Source: Pseudorasbora parva
Taxonomy: Eukaryota; Chordata; Actinopteri; Cypriniformes; Gobionidae
Direction: 5' to 3'
Assembly (NCBI RefSeq): GCF_024679245.1
Contig: NC_090178.1
Coordinates: forward strand, 5,550,202-5,614,201
DNA length: 64,000 bases
Below, piece after piece: positions 1-12,625 of this stretch. Within the stretch, counting starts at the first letter, position 1; each line of letters opens with the position of its first letter. The notes beneath the pieces are model-generated. The model had not been told where the DNA came from, ran no database searches, and saw nothing but the letters and a program-made list of their open reading frames with translations. The position numbers were made by a program, and so were the translations under genes.

Positions 1-1688
1 TGAACAAGTTATCATAATATGTCAATCATATTTCTATACTTTCTATATTTCCATTAGACTTTTTTCTAAATCTGTCCTGAATTGTTAAATTGCTCCCAGG
101 TGAATATTGACTTTCTCTAACGAAGGTGCTTCTCATGAAACATCAACTAGCAGATATATATACATGTACAGTTTTTCCTATGTTCACATTTCTTCTTTAG
201 GTTTTTTTGTTTGTTTGTTTTTTTGTGTGTGCTACTCAGTGCTGTCTTTTCATTTCTGTATCTCAATGACATGTTCTGTCAATGAAATACATTACAAACA
301 GTAAGAGTATAAATTTGAATCTTTTCCATTCTCTTGCAATTACACTCACACATACACTAAGATGTAACTTACAATTGACAATAATTGTCATCAAAACTTT
401 AGCCGTAGTTTCCATCTGAACATCCCTCCAGAGTAAACTGTTATATTGACAACATGACTAAACAATTTGACTGTCTTATCCGTACACAATGACACAAGGA
501 CTTGTCATTCTGATGGCACTGACATGTTCATTGACACAGATATTTACTTTTGAGAGATGAACTAAGGATTTTGAGCAAGAGAGCGGCTTTTGCAGGTTAT
601 CCATGGTGTTTTGCTATTTGTACAAATTGAGAAATGCACTTACTGTTTTGCAAATTATGAGTTTGATTCGAGAAATGCACCAAAGCAACTGAGAAAAACT
701 GTAAAACATGTTCACGTGAATACTCGCCAAGACCGGCATTTATTATGACATTATTTTGTGTGGTTGAGAGTTTAAAAAGTGAAAAAGGACTCAATTTAGT
801 TCTGAGAGGCGGCTTTATGTTTGCACACTTTGGGTGTGAGAACATGCACATGCACATGTATATATATATATATATATCTGTGTGCGTGTGTGTGGTCTCT
901 TCCTGGTTCTATGAAAAAGAGCTGCATTGAACATTCTTCTAAAAAATGTATTTTGTGTGAGAGTAAATGACAGTTTTCATATTTGATATATCAACTATCC
1001 TTTTAAAATGCAGACAAACTCATATAATCTGAATGCCTCAGTCTGACATTTTTGTATCTTTTAGATTTAAAGAAGGGTTGTGACTCATCCAAGCCCTCTC
1101 CTGTCCACAGGTCCACCGATTTGATGGCAGGTCAGTCTGGATGATGAGAATATTAGATAAATGATTCATGTCTTTATTACTTTCGGAGGGCTGTGTAAGC
1201 CGTGTATCGTCCCTCAGGAATCAGAGGCTAGTGAGACCTCTGAGATGTTCTCGACTGTAGACCCGGGGACATTCATTACTTCCCAGCCTTCTCCTGTAGA
1301 TAAACAGCCATTTGTCACTGCAGACTTGCATGAGCGGAGGTGTCTCGAGAGTCGGCTGGGAGGTTGTGCGTGGAAGCCAAAGAAAACAGAATGGGATCTA
1401 TTTATCAAGCCAGCCTGTGCTGTTTACCATCTGTGATGAACAACGCTGAGCCAAAGTACCTGCAGTTTCCCATTTCCAATAAGCATCTAAGCTGGGAAGC
1501 CGGCAGGGAAGCCCGTCTAGACCGCCAAACCCAGCAGATGAATAACTATACGTAGACATGAACTGCGCACACTCGCACCCACTCCATCTGTCTCATTCTT
1601 AAGCTCAGAGTATACTTCGGCCTGTCCACGACTCTCTAAGTAGATATAACTTTTATAGCTGAGTTACGGATGGCCTAAGGTGAGGTGT
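1..1688. other. Unassigned, intron-like sequence
   Basis: No gene or known repeat is recognised. A short (TA)n-(TG)n microsatellite lies near 857-895. A 91-codon open frame at 1161-1436 has no recognisable domain and no supporting splice signals. The segment abuts the target duplication of the hAT-like element. Confidence 0.5.
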
Positions 1689-1696
1689 GGTGTACG
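1689..1696. repeat. Left 8-bp target-site duplication of hAT-like element
   Basis: GGTGTACG, identical to 2927-2934. Confidence 0.85.
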
Positions 1697-2926
1697 CAGA
1701 GCCGCGTTATCCTAATGGGCAACATGGGCTGCAGCCCAGGGCCCCGAACACCAGGAGGCCCCCGAGACAATTCTCTTTTGCGCTATCCTTTTTTGGGGGG
1801 GATCGAGGTAATTATGTGTACGTTGAGCATCGTTGTCATTTTTTTACAGTCTATGGTCACACACCCGAATCGAGTCACAGCGGACACCCAGTACATCGTC
1901 ACCTCAACATGTCGGATGAAAATGTAAGAAAATATGACAGTGGCAGGAGCGGATCTACCGGGGTTTCAACTGCCACCATAAGAAAGACCATTGCCACCCC
2001 AGCAGGCAGCTAGTGTATCCCAAATTCCCAATGCATAAAATATAAATTGTTCCTCTACCGATTTACATTAGCGGCGCTTCAAATGTGATGAGATAATAGC
2101 AATAAAACACGTGTTTCTATTATTGTGTAGTAGTCCAACAAATGACTCCTATGAACTGCTCAGATCTGCAACGCAAATAGTTTGATCACGAATAGATCGC
2201 CTGTTATCCGTCCCAATGTTAACGGATTACAGCTTTCTCACTACACACGGATGCGGTCCAGCAGTGCTTTCCAGGAGCGGTGTGTCTGCGCTGCAGCAGC
2301 GCGTCGATCGTTTCTACACAGAGTCTATTTTGTGCTGGACGCGCTCAATTAAAGTGATAGAACGCTCGTATTAAAATAAACATGCATTGAAGTGAAAATC
2401 TGGTTATTTCACCACAGATTCATATCATTTAAAGTCTAATCTGCTTCAATTACTTTTTGCCTCGGGTAGCCTAAAGCAAGGAAACAGACACATTTAGGGA
2501 AAAAGGGAGACATAATTATGGAGCTCTCGTCCTTTCTTGAAGGTGGAGAAATAAAGTTCATTATGACCTGCAGGATTTCTTAAAAGATTTCAAAATTAAA
2601 GAAATTAAAGACTAAATTTTTGGTCTATTGTAACTTTTAATGTAAAAGATTTAGATTTTAACATAGGCCTATAGTTTAAATATTTTGCCACTTGCATGAG
2701 CAACGTAATATATAATAAATATAAAGTAAATATAAAGTGATTAATTGAATAAAACGTTGTTTAAACCTGACATTTAAAGGGTGTATTGTAATGCTGACAA
2801 GAATCTGTCATACTTTATAAATTAATATTGATATGAACTTGTAATCACTTTAAGTTTAGGTTGGGGGGTTTCAAGGGCCCCACAAGGGCTTAGCCCAGGG
2901 CCCCGCAAAGGCTTAACACGGCCCTG
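1697..2926. mobile_element. hAT-like non-autonomous DNA transposon, 1230 bp
   Basis: The termini are imperfect inverted repeats, CAGAGCCGCGTTA on the left and the complement of CAGGGCCGTGTTA on the right. Matching GGGCTNAGCCCAGGGCCCC-type sequence lies just inside both ends. The element is flanked by a perfect 8-bp direct repeat, GGTGTACG, at 1689-1696 and 2927-2934. An 8-bp duplication with CAGRG termini is the hallmark of hAT elements. The interior is AT-rich with no transposase-like frame, so it would depend on a transposase supplied elsewhere. Confidence 0.85.
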
Positions 2927-2934
2927 GGTGTACG
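2927..2934. repeat. Right 8-bp target-site duplication of hAT-like element
   Basis: GGTGTACG, identical to 1689-1696. The perfect match suggests a fairly recent insertion. Confidence 0.85.
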
Positions 2935-3083
2935 GTTAGGGGATGGTGTAGGTTGTAGAGTTGTGTAGAGCGTGTGTAGCACTTTAGTATGGGGAAAATA
3001 TAAACGAATAACTACGACCTTTGCCTCAATAAACTCTTAATTTGCTGCTTATTAATAGTTAGTATGGTCAGTTTTGTAGCGTT

Positions 3084-4554
3084 TTAAGGGGGGGTGAAAC
3101 ACTCAGTTTCAGTCAGTGTCATGTCAATCTTGAGTACCTATAGAGTAGCATTGCATCCTGCATATCTCCGAAAAGTCTTTATTTTTTTTATAATTAAATA
3201 AGAAAGATGCGCTGTTCCGAGTCTTTCCGAAAAAAGCCGAGCGGGTGGGGGCGTATCGTGTGAGCGGAGCTAAATAATGACGTGTGCGCGCTGCTGCTAT
3301 TGTGTTGAGTCGAGTGCGTCATCCCTAACAGCGGGAAAAAAAACTTTATTCAAAATAAAAATATGGCTTTTAATCAGATACAGCCATACATCTATGATCC
3401 GGAATCAGACCCAGAGGCTGCAGTTGAACAGGAGCAGCAGCAAAAACGACTAGAGCAGGACGTCTCTATGTGGTACAAGTTATACACTAACTATATAATA
3501 TGCTTAGCGGCTTGTGTTATTTACATATTTATACTTGAATTATATCGTCGTATTTTTGTCTTTGAAGGTGTACATGTGGGAAGTGCAGTTGTGCACGTGT
3601 GTTTGTGTGTTTACGCGTGGTTTGTGTAGACAGTAAGCGGACTGGTTTTGCACAGCAGGATTAGTTAGTGTTTACATAGAAAGACACGGAATAGTAGCAC
3701 ATTTGAATGAAGAAGCGCGCTTATTTAGTTCAACATATTTCCCCCCTCTTTGTGTATTGTTGTTTGGAGTGCTTTTACAATACACAAACATAAAGTTACA
3801 CATATAGTGGCCAGCTAAACAAATGTACACGCACTACACATCGCATGCTCCATTGATCAATTAACTATACGTGATCATGTTTGGGCTACTTGATGAGCAT
3901 AGGCAAAAACACAGACATTTGAAGCAGTCTCACTCACCGCCTGCGGTTCTAACGTTGGGACCTTTATCGTTGGGACTGCTCCATCCTTCAGCATTTGGCG
4001 ATCGGGAAAATCCGGCGTCGAGCTGGGCCTTGTTTATGAAACAGTCGGCACCGAAATGCAGCAAACAGATATAAACATTCGCGCAACTCAGTTGCTGATC
4101 CGGAAAAGCAAATTACATCCACTGTTGCCTTAACACAGGGTTTTTTGGCAATCTGTGCAGGACTGTCTTGGTCTGGCAACCAAAAACGCACTTTTTTGGT
4201 GACATTGTTAATTGTGCACATCACCTGTGCAGCAGCCTACAAGCCAGCGCTTTGATGGGCGTAGCCTGTTGCTTTCGCTCTCTCCTTCTCTCTCTCTCAC
4301 GCGCTTCCGGTAGAATTGTCCGTAAGGCCCATACAAGGAAATTCCGCCCCCGTTAACGTCAAAGGGGACGCATGATCGCAAAAAACTTGCCGAAACTTAT
4401 GACTAACCGGAAGTAGTATTTTTGACAAAGAAATACTCCCATCAAACGTCCACCTTAACTTTTGAAACTTTGTCTATGTTTAGTATGGGATTCCAAGTCT
4501 TTAACAGTGTAAAAAGATCAGTATGCATGAAACAGCATTTCACCCCCCCTTTAA
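3084..4554 (+). mobile_element. Kolobok-like (TTAA-flanked) DNA transposon, copy 1
   Basis: TTAA lies at 3084-3087 and 4551-4554. Just inside are inverted termini GGGGGGGTGAAA and the complement of AGGGGGGGTGAAA, each followed by related subterminal sequence. TTAA target sites point to Kolobok, with piggyBac as the alternative. The interior carries a GC-rich promoter-like stretch (3230-3330) followed by a decayed first coding exon, listed separately. A second copy lies at 60894-61946, and its right 120 bp aligns closely with this one. No catalytic transposase frame remains, so the element is non-autonomous or internally deleted. Confidence 0.7.
3363..3629 (+). pseudogene. Decayed first exon of a Kolobok-associated protein
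   Basis: An ATG opens a frame starting MAFNQIQPYIYDPESDPEA, continuing through an acidic, glutamine-rich stretch to LEQDVSMW at about residue 37. After that the frame becomes hydrophobic, low-quality sequence consistent with reading into an intron. The second copy at about 60971 keeps the DPESDPEA-type segment, also in frame from an ATG, which shows this is conserved element coding sequence and not chance. From recall, such QPY-DPESDPE N-termini belong to proteins of fish DNA transposons that continue into a Cys-rich domain; that part is absent here. Function is unknown. Confidence 0.5.
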
Positions 4555-6080
4555 GTTTAGATATAGGGTAGGATTAAGGGATGTAGAATATCATCATGCT
4601 ATGTTCTTTATAAGTACTAATGAACAACCAAAATCCTAGTAATATGCTAATGCGCAAGTTAATAGTGAGAATTGAACCCTTAAATAAAGAGTTAGGCCTA
4701 CCACTTATTTTTATTAGTTCTTTTGTCTTTGGGTCAATATATTTTCTGCTCATACTAACCAGAACTATGTTTTATAAGCTGTCGACCCCAAAAAACGAGC
4801 GTCTAAGGAGACAAAAGTGGATACAGGCAGTTGAGACATGTTATATAACACTTCTGGGTTTTTTAGCTTGTTTGCCTTACAACCTGTCACAGCATTTTTT
4901 AGACATCATTCTGTTTTTGTTTTTTTTATAAATCAGAAATTACAAGGAGGCCGCTTCACGCAATACAAAGTCAATGGAGATTGTTTGATTGCCGACACAA
5001 TATATTTGTATGTATATATTACATTATAGCCACTAGTGATGTAGGGACTATGTGCTCGTTCTTGTGGTGCCATCTAATAATCAGTGTTGTCATGGTATCA
5101 TTTTCCAGCTCTCCTGACTGTGCCCAGAACGGCAAACGCTACCTGATTGCTTTATCTATTCATTGCTTGCTACAGCGCTATAGGAAAAGCTAAAGCCAAA
5201 GACCAGCACCTGTGAGAGCAGTCATGGTGATGGTTTGTTCACTGAGAATAGTATAATACTCTTCTCCCATTTTTATACAAGGCACTAGCAGCCAGCTTTA
5301 CGTCTCCCATCGGAAGTGCTCGGTCCAAGCAGTTTGTTTTGACATAACAAGGCCGACCCAGCATGCTCTTGCTTTATTACGAATCAGCGCTGAGAATGCA
5401 GCAGTCCGCTGTAAGCTGACTCCAACACAGCTGATGTCCTGCGGCGGCTCCTAAGGACTTCAATGCATCTGAGTTGGCGAAGTTCAGTGGGCAAAAGTGG
5501 ATGCCAAATGAAGAAACGCTTTGCAGTCCATTCACTCTGTTAGTTTTCTTTGGTACTTACACGCTCGCAGTCGGGCTCTTTTGTATATCCAAACATGTCA
5601 GACACACAGGCAGACTTCATTTTTAGTGTAAAATGAACATGGTGGATGTTTTAAACGTATATATTATTAGCGGTTTCCCCTGCAGCTGCGGTGCTAATGG
5701 CAGCGGCCTCATGCTGTGAGGTATTTATAGGGAGTTAGTGCTCTACTTGAGATTCTGTCGGTTTTTCTCTCTGACATTCATTAACAGTGACACCCAGTTG
5801 ATCCAACAGTGCTGGTTGTAATGCTTCCAACTGTATCTTTTTTTTTTCTTCAAAAGCATGAGAGTAGCATGAGCTGATAATGTAGCTTTTTCTGTAACAA
5901 ACTACTTTTCTGTTTAAAAAAAAATAAGTCTGTTTCCCTCTTTCAAGATTCAAGTAGCTTTATGTATGTACATATACGTCAGCATGGTAGTGTATCACCG
6001 TTCCCAAAATATATGAAACTGCAACGGTTTTAAACATTGATAATAGTCATGAATGTTTTTTGAGCAGCAAATTATCATAT
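4555..6080. other. Unassigned, intron-like sequence
   Basis: There are AT-rich stretches with scattered short open frames (for example 103 codons at 4620) without recognisable domains. No splice-flanked exon or repeat family is recognised. Confidence 0.45.
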
Positions 6081-6084
6081 CAGA

Positions 6085-6215
6085 ATGATTTATGAAGGAT
6101 CGTGTGACACTAAAGACTGGAGGAGTGGTGCTGGAAATTCAGCTTGATCACAGGAATAAATTACATTATATTCAAATAGAAAATAATTTTTTAAAACTGT
6201 AATATTATTTCACAA
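6085..6215 (+). repeat. Dispersed cyprinid-type repeat, family R (copy 1)
   Basis: Core signatures are GTGTGACACTAAAGACTGG, CAGCTTGATCACAGGAATAA and an AT-rich tail with ATTATTTCACAATATT. Related copies occur at 19311-19445 (-), 43224-43372 (+), 51795-51945 (-) and 57900-58015 (+). No termini or coding capacity were identified. Confidence 0.6.
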
Positions 6216-6255
6216 TATTTCGTTTTTTGCAAGTGCTGTCAAATCGGTTAACCAT

Positions 6256-6307
6256 GATTAATCGCATATAACATAAAAGTCTGTAAATTATGTGTGTGTC
6301 GTGTGTG

Positions 6308-6339
<32 letters not shown>

Positions 6340-6444
6340 TGTATGCATGTAATACAAACATATTATACACACGCACATAATACATATTATACATACATGC
6401 ATACACATTATATATTTACAGACTTATGTTAGATGCGATTAATC
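6256..6444. repeat. Fold-back element with GATTAATCGCAT termini
   Basis: Arms of about 39 bp begin GATTAATCGCATATAACATA on the left and end in the complement of GATTAATCGCATCTAACATA on the right. They enclose a (GT)n/(GCGT)n microsatellite at 6293-6342. It is a miniature inverted-repeat element of DNA-transposon type. Confidence 0.65.
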
Positions 6445-7135
6445 CTAGTGAAATGCTTCTTTTCACTGCTGTGTTTGTGATTCTATCAGATTAAATAGTG
6501 TTTTATAAATTACATTTAGATTCTTGAGGTTGTGCGATAATAAACAATGGTCTGATTGTAAACATAAATTATATACTACTACCTAACTAAATCTGTAAAA
6601 CTATTGCCCTTTTATATAGCTTTAGCATGATTTGCTATGTGCTTTGGGTTGCTCGGTGTATGGTTATTCATGAAGTGTAGAGAACTACTGTAGATCCAGT
6701 TTTTTAGCCTCCTCAGCACGGCATACGTATGTTTATGTGGTGGTAATATGATACATTTAAGCTTGTAATGAATGTATGCATGAGTATGTGTGCACACTCA
6801 CACATCCCTAACAAGTGTGCAGTGAGTCCATGAGGCCTTGCAGCGCTGAAGCGGGTGGGTGTCTGTCTGTGTTCCCAAGGAAACTAGCAACATGGAAACA
6901 CACCAGCTGAACCTTACCGGACTGGAGCAATGTGAGATATGATCCCTGTTTTTTATATATACACACACAGTTTATAGCACTGATTGTCTGTGTGACACAA
7001 TTCACATTCATATCATCGGGTTTATTTCTGCACTTAAGTGCACTTAAAGCATTGCTTCAGGTGTGTGTCTTGTTAAAGTGACTGAGGATCAAATTGACAG
7101 CTCCCATTGAGAATTAATGACTTGAGGTTGTGTGA

Positions 7136-7305
<170 letters not shown>

Positions 7306-7404
7306 CTTAAGACTGAACCTGCATTATCATTTCTATATCGTATGTAAGATTAAAATTAGAGCCTCCAAAATCATAGTATATTGAAAATAGGGTTTCTACA
7401 CTCT

Positions 7405-7605
7405 AAAAAATGCTGGGTTGTTTTAACCCAATGTTGGGTCAAATATGGACTAACCCAGCAATTGGGTTGTTTTAACCCAGCGATTGGGTTGTTTTAATCC
7501 TGCGGTTGGGTTAAATATTTGCTTAAGACAACTCAATCGCTGGGTTAAAACAACCCAACTGCTGGGTTAGTCCATATTTGACCCAACATTGGGTTGTTTT
7601 TTTAC
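7405..7605. repeat. Fold-back element built from GGGTTGTTTTAACCCA motifs
   Basis: Two arms of about 85 bp (7405-7493 and 7520-7603) are near-perfect inverted repeats containing TGCTGGGTTGTTTTAACCCA-type blocks, each itself palindromic. The transcript would form one long hairpin. A related element lies at 63849-64000. Confidence 0.8.
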
Positions 7606-7632
7606 TCAGAATTTTTTTTTATACTACACGTA

Positions 7633-7774
7633 CACTGTAAAAGAATGTTGTAATTTTAGCCGTAAAAGACTATAATAGATCCAATGGGACTTATCAGAGT
7701 AAAATCCTGTTGTAAAATGTAATTGTACAAATGTAAAAAGTCATTAAGAAGAAGTTGCCTAATAATTTACAGTG
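7633..7774. repeat. Short inverted-repeat element, CACTGTAAA termini
   Basis: The ends are CACTGTAAAAGAATG and ATAATTTACAGTG, a 9-bp terminal inverted repeat with AT-rich interior. It resembles small non-autonomous DNA transposons, with no supporting target duplication identified. Confidence 0.4.
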
Positions 7775-7984
7775 ATAAAAAAAAAAGTCAATTGACGTTG
7801 GTTTTCCTTAGTTTTTTTCTTATCATACATTAGGGTTTTATGTTGCATATTTTGTTCAATTAATATTTATTGCATTATCATTGTATTGTGTGTGTTTCCA
7901 TGGTGGTGTGTTTGTGTTTGTGTAATTTGTGCATCATCTATATACTTACCTCAGCTTGTGAAAAAAGTGATGAACTTTGATTCG

Positions 7985-8145
7985 TTATGTAACTTTCTCT
8001 TCATCACCTGGGTTTTCAAGGTTGTTGGCGCAGTGTATTATAAAGGTAAAAAAAACATAACCTTTATAATATCTTCTGCTGAATACAAGAGACGATATTT
8101 TGATAACCAATGTTAGTAACCAAACAGTTGATGGACCCTCATTTA
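7985..8145. repeat. Remnant of a fold-back (TTCAATAGTATG-type) repeat
   Basis: Segments such as GTAACCAAACAGTTGATGGA and TTTACTTCAATAGTATG match interiors of the AAAGGG-ended fold-back elements elsewhere in the window (17726, 52987, 51957). The termini are lost. Confidence 0.45.
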
Positions 8146-8354
8146 CTTCAATAGTATGAAAAAAAAAACAAGACACAATAACAGAGCTGTGTTTAAATCT
8201 CTTGGATGTCTATTCTGCGAACTTTACATGCTTAAAATACTTTTAAAATTCCAGTGTTTAGTTATCTTGATAAGCACTCATTGTCACAGTTGTAACGGCG
8301 TTCTTCTTCCATGTGTGAGTTTGGTGTCAGCGGCATTTTCGTTTCAAGGCAAAC

Positions 8355-8960
8355 CATTAAAAGGTGCACTGAAGTGCCTTGAAACGCGTAGAATTATTCA
8401 GTGTGTTGACTTAATTTCCACTGAAACAGGAAGACAGGGCGGGGCATATCAAACAGCTCCTCCTCTAGTTTATATCACAGCTCGACTAGAGAAGTTGAAC
8501 TCTGTTATCCCGCAGTTTCCTCCTAATCTCTAACCGTTTCTCCTCCTGATCTCCTCCATAAATACAGCAGTCAGTGCAGAATTCAAACAGGACTGATACT
8601 TTTTTTGGTCTTCTGCGTTCATGTGACACTAACTTGAAAACAGACTTAATTTGACCAAATGGAAAGCATATGTACACTGATCGTTCCCTATCCCCTATAA
8701 AGTGCACTATGTGCCATTCACCGTGTAGAAAATAGTAAATGTGTGAAATAGTAGCTTCAGTGTCTGTTTTTAATGAAGAGGGCGGGGCTTCAGATTCCAG
8801 AGAGAATTTGATTGGACAGAACATCTGATGAGAAGCTGAAGTGCAGAGTGATGTCTTCAAAATCATTGAATTTTGTCATTGTTTTAGAGCAGCACACTAG
8901 CTTATAGATAACAGTAAAGCTAAGATATTTTTATTTTTATGGCGACTTTAAAGAATGTGA
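8355..8960. repeat. Unclassified DNA-transposon-like repeat
   Basis: The left edge AAAAGGTGCACTGAAGTGCC and right edge ATGGCGACTTTAAAG frame sequence with GGGCGGGG segments (8439 and 8779). It is typical of a dispersed non-coding element. A 126-codon minus-strand frame at 8486-8866 has no recognised domain. Boundaries are approximate. Confidence 0.35.
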
Positions 8961-9016
8961 CAACCACATTCAACCAATCAGATGACGACTTTGAAACTCC
9001 TGAAGTGTTTCCTGTT

Positions 9017-9448
9017 AAAGCTACACTGTGTAACTTTTTTAGTTTATTCTTAGCTAAAAACACTTAGTTCTTTCAAAAATATATGTGCTCATTAATGTAT
9101 ATTTACTTCTTTCAAATAATAAAGTATTCTCGTAAGTTTATAATATACCATTGAAAATACATACGGGTGAGGGGTTCGAATGCCGGTCGCCATGTTGCTC
9201 CTCCATCTTGAAAGTACATTAGCCAAAGAGGGACATACCCGTAAATTCAAGCTTCGCCTTTCGCGTTTTAACACTCGATGGCACCGTGTCAAATGTGAAG
9301 AGGGGGATTGCCATGTTAATCTTGGACTAAATCGGCCACCGTAGGAGTTCAAACGAAATCAGAATTGAGATGAACAGAAACTATTATTCACTGATGGTCA
9401 TATACCTTTACACCGCTAGATGGGGAAAATATCACACAGTGGAGCTTA
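9017..9448 (+). mobile_element. Inverted-repeat element, family C (copy 1)
   Basis: The left end AAAGCTACACTGTGTAAC and right end CACACAGTGGAGCTT are inverted repeats. The body carries GGTTCGAATGCCGGTCGCCA and CGCTAGATGGGGAAAATATC. Another complete copy lies inverted at 37227-38224, and the right portion alone recurs at 42231-42357. Short and non-coding. Confidence 0.7.
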
Positions 9449-12380
9449 AAGTGTGCCATATATGCGTCAGACGTTCAGACAGCGGGCCGTCGATGTGACA
9501 TCTCAGGCTAGGGTTAGAGTTGGCGAAAATAATCTGCAGCGTAGCCCTGAAAAGCTGGAAAACTGGTTGCTTCATATTTAGAAGTACAAACTCTACCTCT
9601 GACAGAGACAGAAGTGCATACTTCTGACTGCAGTATGCGGGTTGTAATTTTAGTTCGTGTGTTTTAGTGTTTGTGTGTTGTGTTCTTACATTAGATCAAA
9701 GCTGTGGCGCTCGGGGAGACACTCGTCTTTGATGCCCTTTACTGATCAAATGAGTTTTGATGGTATTGATCCGGTGAGATGAGCAAATTGTATCATTCAT
9801 GGGTAAAAAGAAGAAAATAAACGAGACAATTTATGTTATTTTAACTACAAAATAGCATGGCACTAGTTTATTTGTGTTCAAATGTGTAAGTGTAGAGTTA
9901 GTTTTAGTTTTTGTCACTATTTAGTTCGGCCCCACTATATGCTATACGATGTAAACCCTAACGCTCAAATTAATTCATTGGTTTGAGTAGAGCCAACTTA
10001 AATTGAACAAATGATTTCAGTTAAACGAACTTTTATGAGTGTTTAGTACTTTTCTTTTTCATTTGAGATTTAAGTAACATTTTAAGTAATATGAAATGTT
10101 TCATTGTGTTGAGTTTTATGAACTTGTTTCTTTTCATTTAGACAAACTTAAACTTGCCTGAAACTGGGCTGGGATTTCTATTTCCCATCATGCTTTGCCA
10201 CGACACTCAAAATGGAGAGTAAATGCTCAAATTAAGTGCTATATAATGTTTTTGTGCAAGATTAATGTTAAGTGAGAAATTTAGCTGTGTTTAATGTTTG
10301 GTAATGTACGTTTAGAAGAGTTTCTGATATGTTAGGAGTTATTTTGAGAACAGATATACATTATGTTAAATGTGTTATATTGCTGTCCTCATTCAGCAAA
10401 GCTAATGCTATCAAAGCATTGTGTTATCAAGGTAACATTTGTTGAATTAGCTACATAAAGCTAGCCAAGTTTCCATTACTAATAATATCCATTTTAATTT
10501 AAATCAAATATTTAACTTATTATTTGGGTTTACAAGTATGTATTGTGTTTACACCAATTATATTTTGTGCCTGATAAAATACTGCTCTAATTGTGAAGAG
10601 AAATCATATCATGGATATTTACGGTGGTATTGACAGTAAAATATCTGAATGTTGCTGTAGTTTAACCATGAAGTTATGAGAAGCTTGCAGCATGGGGATT
10701 GCTGGTTACTCTAATTGGCCTTAAAAATAACAAATGCCCCGTATGAAGTGACCCTAAGAAGTACTGGAACAATTACGTTTTGACATTCGGACATCTTTAA
10801 GTGTGACTTTAGTGTATGAATACTTTTTTTGGGGTCACTGTATGTTTAATGCATACGAATCTCTGCATTCAGCAGCTCATTAGAGAAGAGTCTGCAGCGT
10901 TTATGATCTCAAACTCGGCATTCGGGTCTCTGTAGAGCTACTGGAGCTATTCTGCAGCACATTGACGCCTAATGGGCATTTCTTGAGCGGTGACGTCTGT
11001 ACTATTGCCTGCTAATGGCTGCATTTGGGAGCTATTAATGGTAAACATTTTAAGGCCAAGCTGAGAAGCATTCGTGTGCAGTTTTCCTTCGACGTCGTCA
11101 GCAGTCCAAGTTATTTCTCATTGCTCATTAGGTTTTTATGTTCAATAGTTAGAAAGCAATATTGTAAGTTACAAATGTGTTTTTTAAGGGGAATTTCCCG
11201 TGGCTTTGTGAGCAGAAATATAAATATTTTTTGCAGGAATTAGCTTGTCTTTTTCTTACAGTCCAGTGCAGATTTTTTTTTCTTGACACAGAGATTAACT
11301 TGCAATAAAACCATTAATTTTTCATGCATTGCTGAATTATATGGTGGTGTTAACAAACACTATATGGAAAAATGTTAAGAACTTTCAAAGATGCCTTTTT
11401 AATTTGAATTCAGAATTTCTTTTTACAGTGTTTCATTTAGGTCAGGTGTGTCAGTGTGGTTTAGTTTCCTACATTATTAATGTAACCCTATTAAAGTGCA
11501 GGACTGGTATGTGTTTAATGGCTCTGAACATGCAGCTTTTTGTTTTATGGTGTGACAGGGAAGGTCAGTCATGGAGGATGGCGCATAATTAGACCAATTT
11601 GACATAAAACATGCTTCGAATGTAAATTTTCATTCTTCTTAGTTTTTTCTTTTTTCTCTGGGATTTAAAAATAAATCTTTGTTAAAGCATTATAAGTCAT
11701 AAACGAAGCCAACCAGCTTAGGGGTTGAATCATAACATTACAAACATTGATTGAAAGCATAAATGCATTTGAAAATCAGACAAAATACAGAAGTACAAGA
11801 CTGTGTATCTTTAGTGAGGGAAAATCCCATGAAGCATTGCAAACAGTATAATCAAATTAAAAGTGATAATAAAAATAATAATTAAAAGCAATAAAAATGC
11901 TAAACGATTTACAACCTCGTAGCAAAGTATGTCTTTAAAGGTTTATAAATTATAGTTTAATATCAATTTCCTTTTGGTGAAAATTAATGGAGTTTTGCCT
12001 GAAGACTGTTGCACTATGCAATATGACCAATCATAACGCAGAATCTGCCATTTTGTCTGAAAAACAAACCAGACAGACAAAGGAGAGTTAGTCGATTAAT
12101 CTTGGTGGACTTGAACTTGGGAGAGAAAAAAAACATACCTTCTGATGTTCATTCATCTTTATTTATTTATATTTTTGTTTAATACCAAAGTAACCTGCCA
12201 ATTCGAAATATGAGTGCACGCTCTATCTATATATAAAGTCTTTGGCATTTCATGCATATTTGCATACTTTGCACAATATATATAATGCATACTGCAGCCA
12301 TATGTAATGGTATGAGTAGAAAGCTAGTTTGCTATTCTGAGTGTAGCTTGTGTTTTATTAAAGATATGGAATTGGCCTCA
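9449..12380. other. Unassigned sequence; possible repeat remnant at 9955-10210
   Basis: No gene is recognised. The 9955-10210 stretch ends in TTTCCCATCATGCTTTGCC, a motif that looks like part of a dispersed fish element, but clear termini were not found. Short frames at 11025 and 11329 have no domains. Confidence 0.35.
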
Positions 12381-12625
12381 GCAAGAAATTAATTATACAC
12401 ATGCATAAATATAGATCCTGATGTTTTTAAATAAGCATCAAACCCAGGAGGAACAACACACTGAAATAAATGTAATCTATGAACTGTCTTCTGCTTGTTT
12501 CTCAAGAGAAAGTGCAGCACAATTCGGTGGCATGCAAATGAGTTAATAAATTAAAACATCTCATTGCATATGCAGCTGGGTTAATTAAATTCAAATTTAC
12601 AATGTTGTTTCTGACTGATGGATGG
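12380..12625. promoter_or_regulatory. Candidate conserved non-coding/enhancer-like stretch
   Basis: A POU-type octamer ATGCAAAT at 12532-12539 lies close to TTAATAAATTA, GCATATGCAGCTG and GGTTAATTAAATT. The region looks non-repetitive and dense in homeodomain- and E-box-like sites. This is inference from motif density only; conservation was not tested. Confidence 0.25.

Noticed and set aside
1092..1132. Possible 20-bp micro-exon between CCTGTCCACAG and a GTCAGT donor
   Set aside because: Too short to recognise, and no match to the mannosidase could be argued.
7405..7605. Hairpin considered as a microRNA precursor
   Set aside because: The arms are about 85 bp and the family is repeated in the window, which fits a fold-back transposon better.
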